NCBI GenBank assembly: GCA_041392475.1
Contig: JAWKLZ010000001.1
Span: forward strand, 2,790,001-2,854,000
Length of the DNA stretch: 64,000 nucleotides
Source: Chitinophagales bacterium
GTDB lineage: Bacteria; Bacteroidota; Bacteroidia; Chitinophagales; UBA2359
Direction: 5' to 3'
Within the stretch, counting starts at the first letter, position 1, and each line of letters opens with the position of its first letter. Both the position numbers and the translations under genes were made by a program. Positions 61,640 through 64,000 of this stretch are shown piece after piece. The notes beneath the pieces were generated by a model that saw only the letters and a program-made list of their open reading frames with translations, was not told the DNA's origin and ran no database searches.

Positions 61640-63262
61640 ATGCTACGAAATTTACTTTACTTAGGCAGTTTTTTGTTATTATTTTTCAGTTATTTTTCGG
61701 CAAACGCACAATCGGAATCCGATATCGTCATCACCGAAATCATGTACAACCCTCCTGAAAGTGGCACAGATTCGCTGGAATTCATTGAGTTGTATAATAA
61801 AAGTGCTGCTCCCATTGATATGTCTGGTTATTCCTTTTCACAAGGTGTGACCTTTACATTTCCTGAAAATACAGTCATTGCAGCAGGTGGATACCTGGTA
61901 TCAGCCGTCAATGCAAGTGCTTTTGAAGCCTTTTTTGGTTTTCCTGTTCTTCAATGGGAAGGAGGCGCATTGAGCAACAGTGGCGAAGACATTGTGTTGG
62001 TAGATGTCAGTGGTGCAGTCGTTGACTCTGTATTTTATGATGATGAAGGTGAATGGACTATCGAACCTGATGGCAATGGGCCTTCTTTGGTCTTGTGCAA
62101 CCCTGATGCTGACAATTCACTAGCCACAAGTTGGAGTTTTGCCACAATTGAAGCAGGAATGAACAGTGAAGGGCAAACAGTTTTTGCTCATCCCAATGGA
62201 GCCTGTTCCGAAATAGATGCGATTCCTCCATTTCCTTCAACAGTGAATGCTACAACTACAACGACACTCGAAATAAAATACAGTGAAGCAGTTGAATCGG
62301 TTTCAGCAACCAATTTGGCGAACTACACAGGTTTGTCCATTGCAGCAGCCGAATTAGATGCGAGCAATATGCTGGTAAACATTCAACTCTCCACGCCTTT
62401 GATTTTGGGTGTTTTTGAAACCTTGACCATTGCGAATGTGAAAGATTTGGCGGGAAATGCCATGTCTGAAGCTATGAGTTTTGATGTGGTGTTCAACAAT
62501 ACGGTTGCAGAATTGGTGATTACTGAAATTATGTACAACGATCCAGGTGGCGAAGATAGCCTTGAATTTGTGGAACTCCAATATTTAGGAACAAGCACTG
62601 CACAATTAGGAGGTTATGCGTTCTCAGATGGTATTTCTTTTACCTTCCCAACCATGACAATTGAGCCAAATGAATACATTGTGGTGTCTAAAATCCCTGA
62701 GTTTATGGAAGAATTTTTCGGTATTTCGTCTATGCGTTCTTTTGGAGGACTGCAAAATGGTGGCGAGCCGATTGAGATTAAAAATACAGTGGGCGATGTG
62801 ATTGATGTGGTCGAGTATGACGATGCCGCACCCTGGCCTACGGAGGCAGACGGTGATGGGTATTCGCTCAATTTGTGCAATACTTCTTTGGATAATAGCG
62901 ATGGAGTGAATTGGTCTATTGCCACTGAATTGGACTCGGCGGGCGTTTACCAAGGGGTGGTCATTTATGCAACGCCTGGTGCGGATGGCTGCAAAACGGA
63001 TGTGGGCATCGAAACTTTGGATGGCACACGAATTGATCTTTTCCCCAATCCTGCAAGTAGCTATCTGTCTATTCAAATTGAAGGTACAAACGATTGGCAA
63101 CTAAGTGTTTTCAATATTCTGGGTCAAGAACTACTGACATTGGAAACTGTGCAGAATAGCCATCAAATGGATGTAAGCAAGCTTGAAACAGGTATTTATT
63201 TTGTTCATTTTCAAAGCAAAACGACAAATGAATATCATGTTGAGCGAGTCGTGATTGAGTAA
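61640..63262 (+). CDS. Secreted lamin-tail-domain protein with T9SS type A signal
   Basis: 540 residues, signal peptide about 1-23 (YFSANAQ). Two lamin-tail domains: about 25-160 (IVITEIMYNPPESGTDSLEFIELYN) and about 290-430 (LVITEIMYNDPGGEDSLEFVEL); a Big_5-like unit between (VNATTTTTLEIKYSEAV). Type A CTD from about 465: IDLFPNPASSYLSIQIEG, LSVFNILGQELLTLET, LETGIYFVHFQS. Predicted to be exported by T9SS and to stay at the surface. Confidence 0.9.
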   Translation: MLRNLLYLGSFLLLFFSYFSANAQSESDIVITEIMYNPPESGTDSLEFIELYNKSAAPIDMSGYSFSQGVTFTFPENTVIAAGGYLVSAVNASAFEAFFGFPVLQWEGGALSNSGEDIVLVDVSGAVVDSVFYDDEGEWTIEPDGNGPSLVLCNPDADNSLATSWSFATIEAGMNSEGQTVFAHPNGACSEIDAIPPFPSTVNATTTTTLEIKYSEAVESVSATNLANYTGLSIAAAELDASNMLVNIQLSTPLILGVFETLTIANVKDLAGNAMSEAMSFDVVFNNTVAELVITEIMYNDPGGEDSLEFVELQYLGTSTAQLGGYAFSDGISFTFPTMTIEPNEYIVVSKIPEFMEEFFGISSMRSFGGLQNGGEPIEIKNTVGDVIDVVEYDDAAPWPTEADGDGYSLNLCNTSLDNSDGVNWSIATELDSAGVYQGVVIYATPGADGCKTDVGIETLDGTRIDLFPNPASSYLSIQIEGTNDWQLSVFNILGQELLTLETVQNSHQMDVSKLETGIYFVHFQSKTTNEYHVERVVIE

Positions 63263-63286
63263 TAATTTGGTCTGAGTAATTTTAGA

Positions 63287-63336
63287 AAAACACTGCAACG
63301 AAAACATCCAAAAACTTTCGTCGCAGTGTTTTTTTT
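63287..63336. terminator. Bidirectional terminator
   Basis: AACACTGCAACGAAA (63289-63303) pairs with TTTCGTCGCAGTGTT (63316-63330), one mismatch, then TTTTTT on the right and AAAAA on the left. Between convergent genes. Confidence 0.9.
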
Positions 63337-63340
63337 ACCA

Positions 63341-63841
63341 TCAATACTCTATCCTATCCAATGTCTTATCTTTGTTTAGCATCAAACTTTCTAAACGAGC
63401 ATTGGCTCGGATATTCACGATGTTGCTTTGTTTGGGAAAAGTATTGGTCAGCAGCATGTTATTGACTTCAATGGTTTCAATATTTTCTACTCCTTCTATC
63501 TCCAAATAGCACCACATTTCGTTTATTTCCACCTCTTTGCCTATATATGTGAAAGAATCCTTGAGGTCATTGTTGACAATGATTTGCAGGTATTTTTGAA
63601 GGTAATACACAATCAATTCATCTGCTTTGGGGTTTTCTTGCAAAGTACCCAGTTGTAGCTTTTCACTAAATTCTTCAAACAATGCTTGTTCAAAATCATC
63701 GGTGAACACCTTTAGTGTCACTTCCAATGTTGTCGCATCTGCATTGTGCTGAATATTGCAGATGCTGACATAAAATTCGTGCGTGGCAAACGCTAAATTG
63801 CCTGATAATAGTACCAATAGTATATACGTTATTTTTTTCAT
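63341..63841 (-). CDS. DUF6702-family protein of unknown function
   Basis: 166 residues, signal peptide about 1-19 (LLSGNLAFA). Family marks: THEFYVSICNIQHNADATTLEVTLKVFTDDFEQALF. Start overlaps the upstream channel gene's stop (ATGA), so the two are translationally coupled. Function unknown; periplasmic location predicted. Confidence 0.8.
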   Translation of the reverse strand: MKKITYILLVLLSGNLAFATHEFYVSICNIQHNADATTLEVTLKVFTDDFEQALFEEFSEKLQLGTLQENPKADELIVYYLQKYLQIIVNNDLKDSFTYIGKEVEINEMWCYLEIEGVENIETIEVNNMLLTNTFPKQSNIVNIRANARLESLMLNKDKTLDRIEY

Positions 63842-64000
63842 GACTTGATAATTGTGGACAATTCTTTTCCGCCTTTGATACCAAAATCCAATGTACGAAT
63901 GGGAAATGGAATCGTGATATTGTTTTGGTGAAAGGCTTCGTGAATAGCCATAATTGCCTCAGAACGAGCTTCTAAATACTCAGCTTGTCGGCTGAATTGA
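63838..64000 (-). CDS. MscS-family mechanosensitive channel, C-terminal end only (5' part beyond window)
   Basis: 54 codons to a TGA at 63838-63840. The tail EYLEARSEAIMAIHEAFHQN followed by NITIPFPIRTLDFGIK is the MscS C-terminal beta-barrel signature (IPFP-x-R). The start lies beyond the right edge. Confidence 0.8.
   Translation of the reverse strand, partial: QFSRQAEYLEARSEAIMAIHEAFHQNNITIPFPIRTLDFGIKGGKELSTIIKS

Noticed and set aside
1..64000. tRNA, rRNA and riboswitch genes
   Set aside because: I looked through the larger intergenic gaps for T-loop-like GTTCGAATC boxes and long conserved RNA segments and saw none; a covariance search is needed to exclude short RNAs.

Overview
The window looks like chromosomal DNA of a Bacteroidota bacterium, probably of the Saprospiria/Chitinophagia type. 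The support is type IX secretion (T9SS) components (a PorP/SprF-like protein at 2930, a PorT-like barrel after ubiE at 59851), secreted proteins with T9SS type A or type B C-terminal domains, a SusC-like TonB receptor, and TAnnTTTG promoter boxes. The first gene is cut at its 5' end and the last (a minus-strand MscS-type channel) is cut at the right edge. I saw no rRNA, tRNA or CRISPR.

Layout. 0-5.7 kb: cadherin-repeat adhesin, its PorP/SprF partner, and a wrecked IPTL-CTERM surface-protein gene. 5.7-20.2 kb: sigma/anti-sigma-like pair, ArsR/SdpI pair, sulfurtransferase and alpha/beta hydrolase, a lipoprotein, a beta-propeller histidine kinase, a classical two-component pair, and two repeat-rich secreted proteins. 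20.4-38.6 kb: an acyl-CoA catabolism region (TetR regulator, class II aldolase-like protein, thiolase, SDR, PaaG-like hydratase/isomerase, histidine phosphatase, ACAD10/11-like kinase, two acyl-CoA dehydrogenases). It is split by a restriction-modification island (HNH nuclease plus two adenine methyltransferases, 24.3-28.3 kb), a paraoxonase-like esterase and a TonB receptor. An identical 18-bp palindrome lies before the aldolase and hydratase genes, tying the two halves into one likely TetR regulon.

38.7-44.4 kb: a small Cys-rich protein, a secreted protein, a CrtI-like oxidoreductase, a GPH-family transporter and Mrp; the convergent gap at 42.5-43.25 kb is packed with palindromes and two copies of a 79-bp inverted-repeat element. 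44.5-54.6 kb: a long minus-strand operon for secreted or surface proteins (metzincin-like protein, hypothetical protein, T9SS-sorted protein, M4-type metallopeptidase, two tandem paralogous barrels). Two insertion sequences, an IS630-type (TA duplication) and an IS5-type (TGA duplication), interrupt two of its genes; removing each with one target copy rejoins the reading frame exactly.

54.6-64 kb: LolC/E-like ABC permease, NamZ-like muramidase, metallophosphoesterase, ubiE-porT, an FRG-domain protein, a lamin-tail T9SS protein, a DUF6702-like protein and the MscS fragment. Short tandem repeats (6, 8, 16 and 32 bp units) sit in many intergenic gaps, sometimes directly against start codons.
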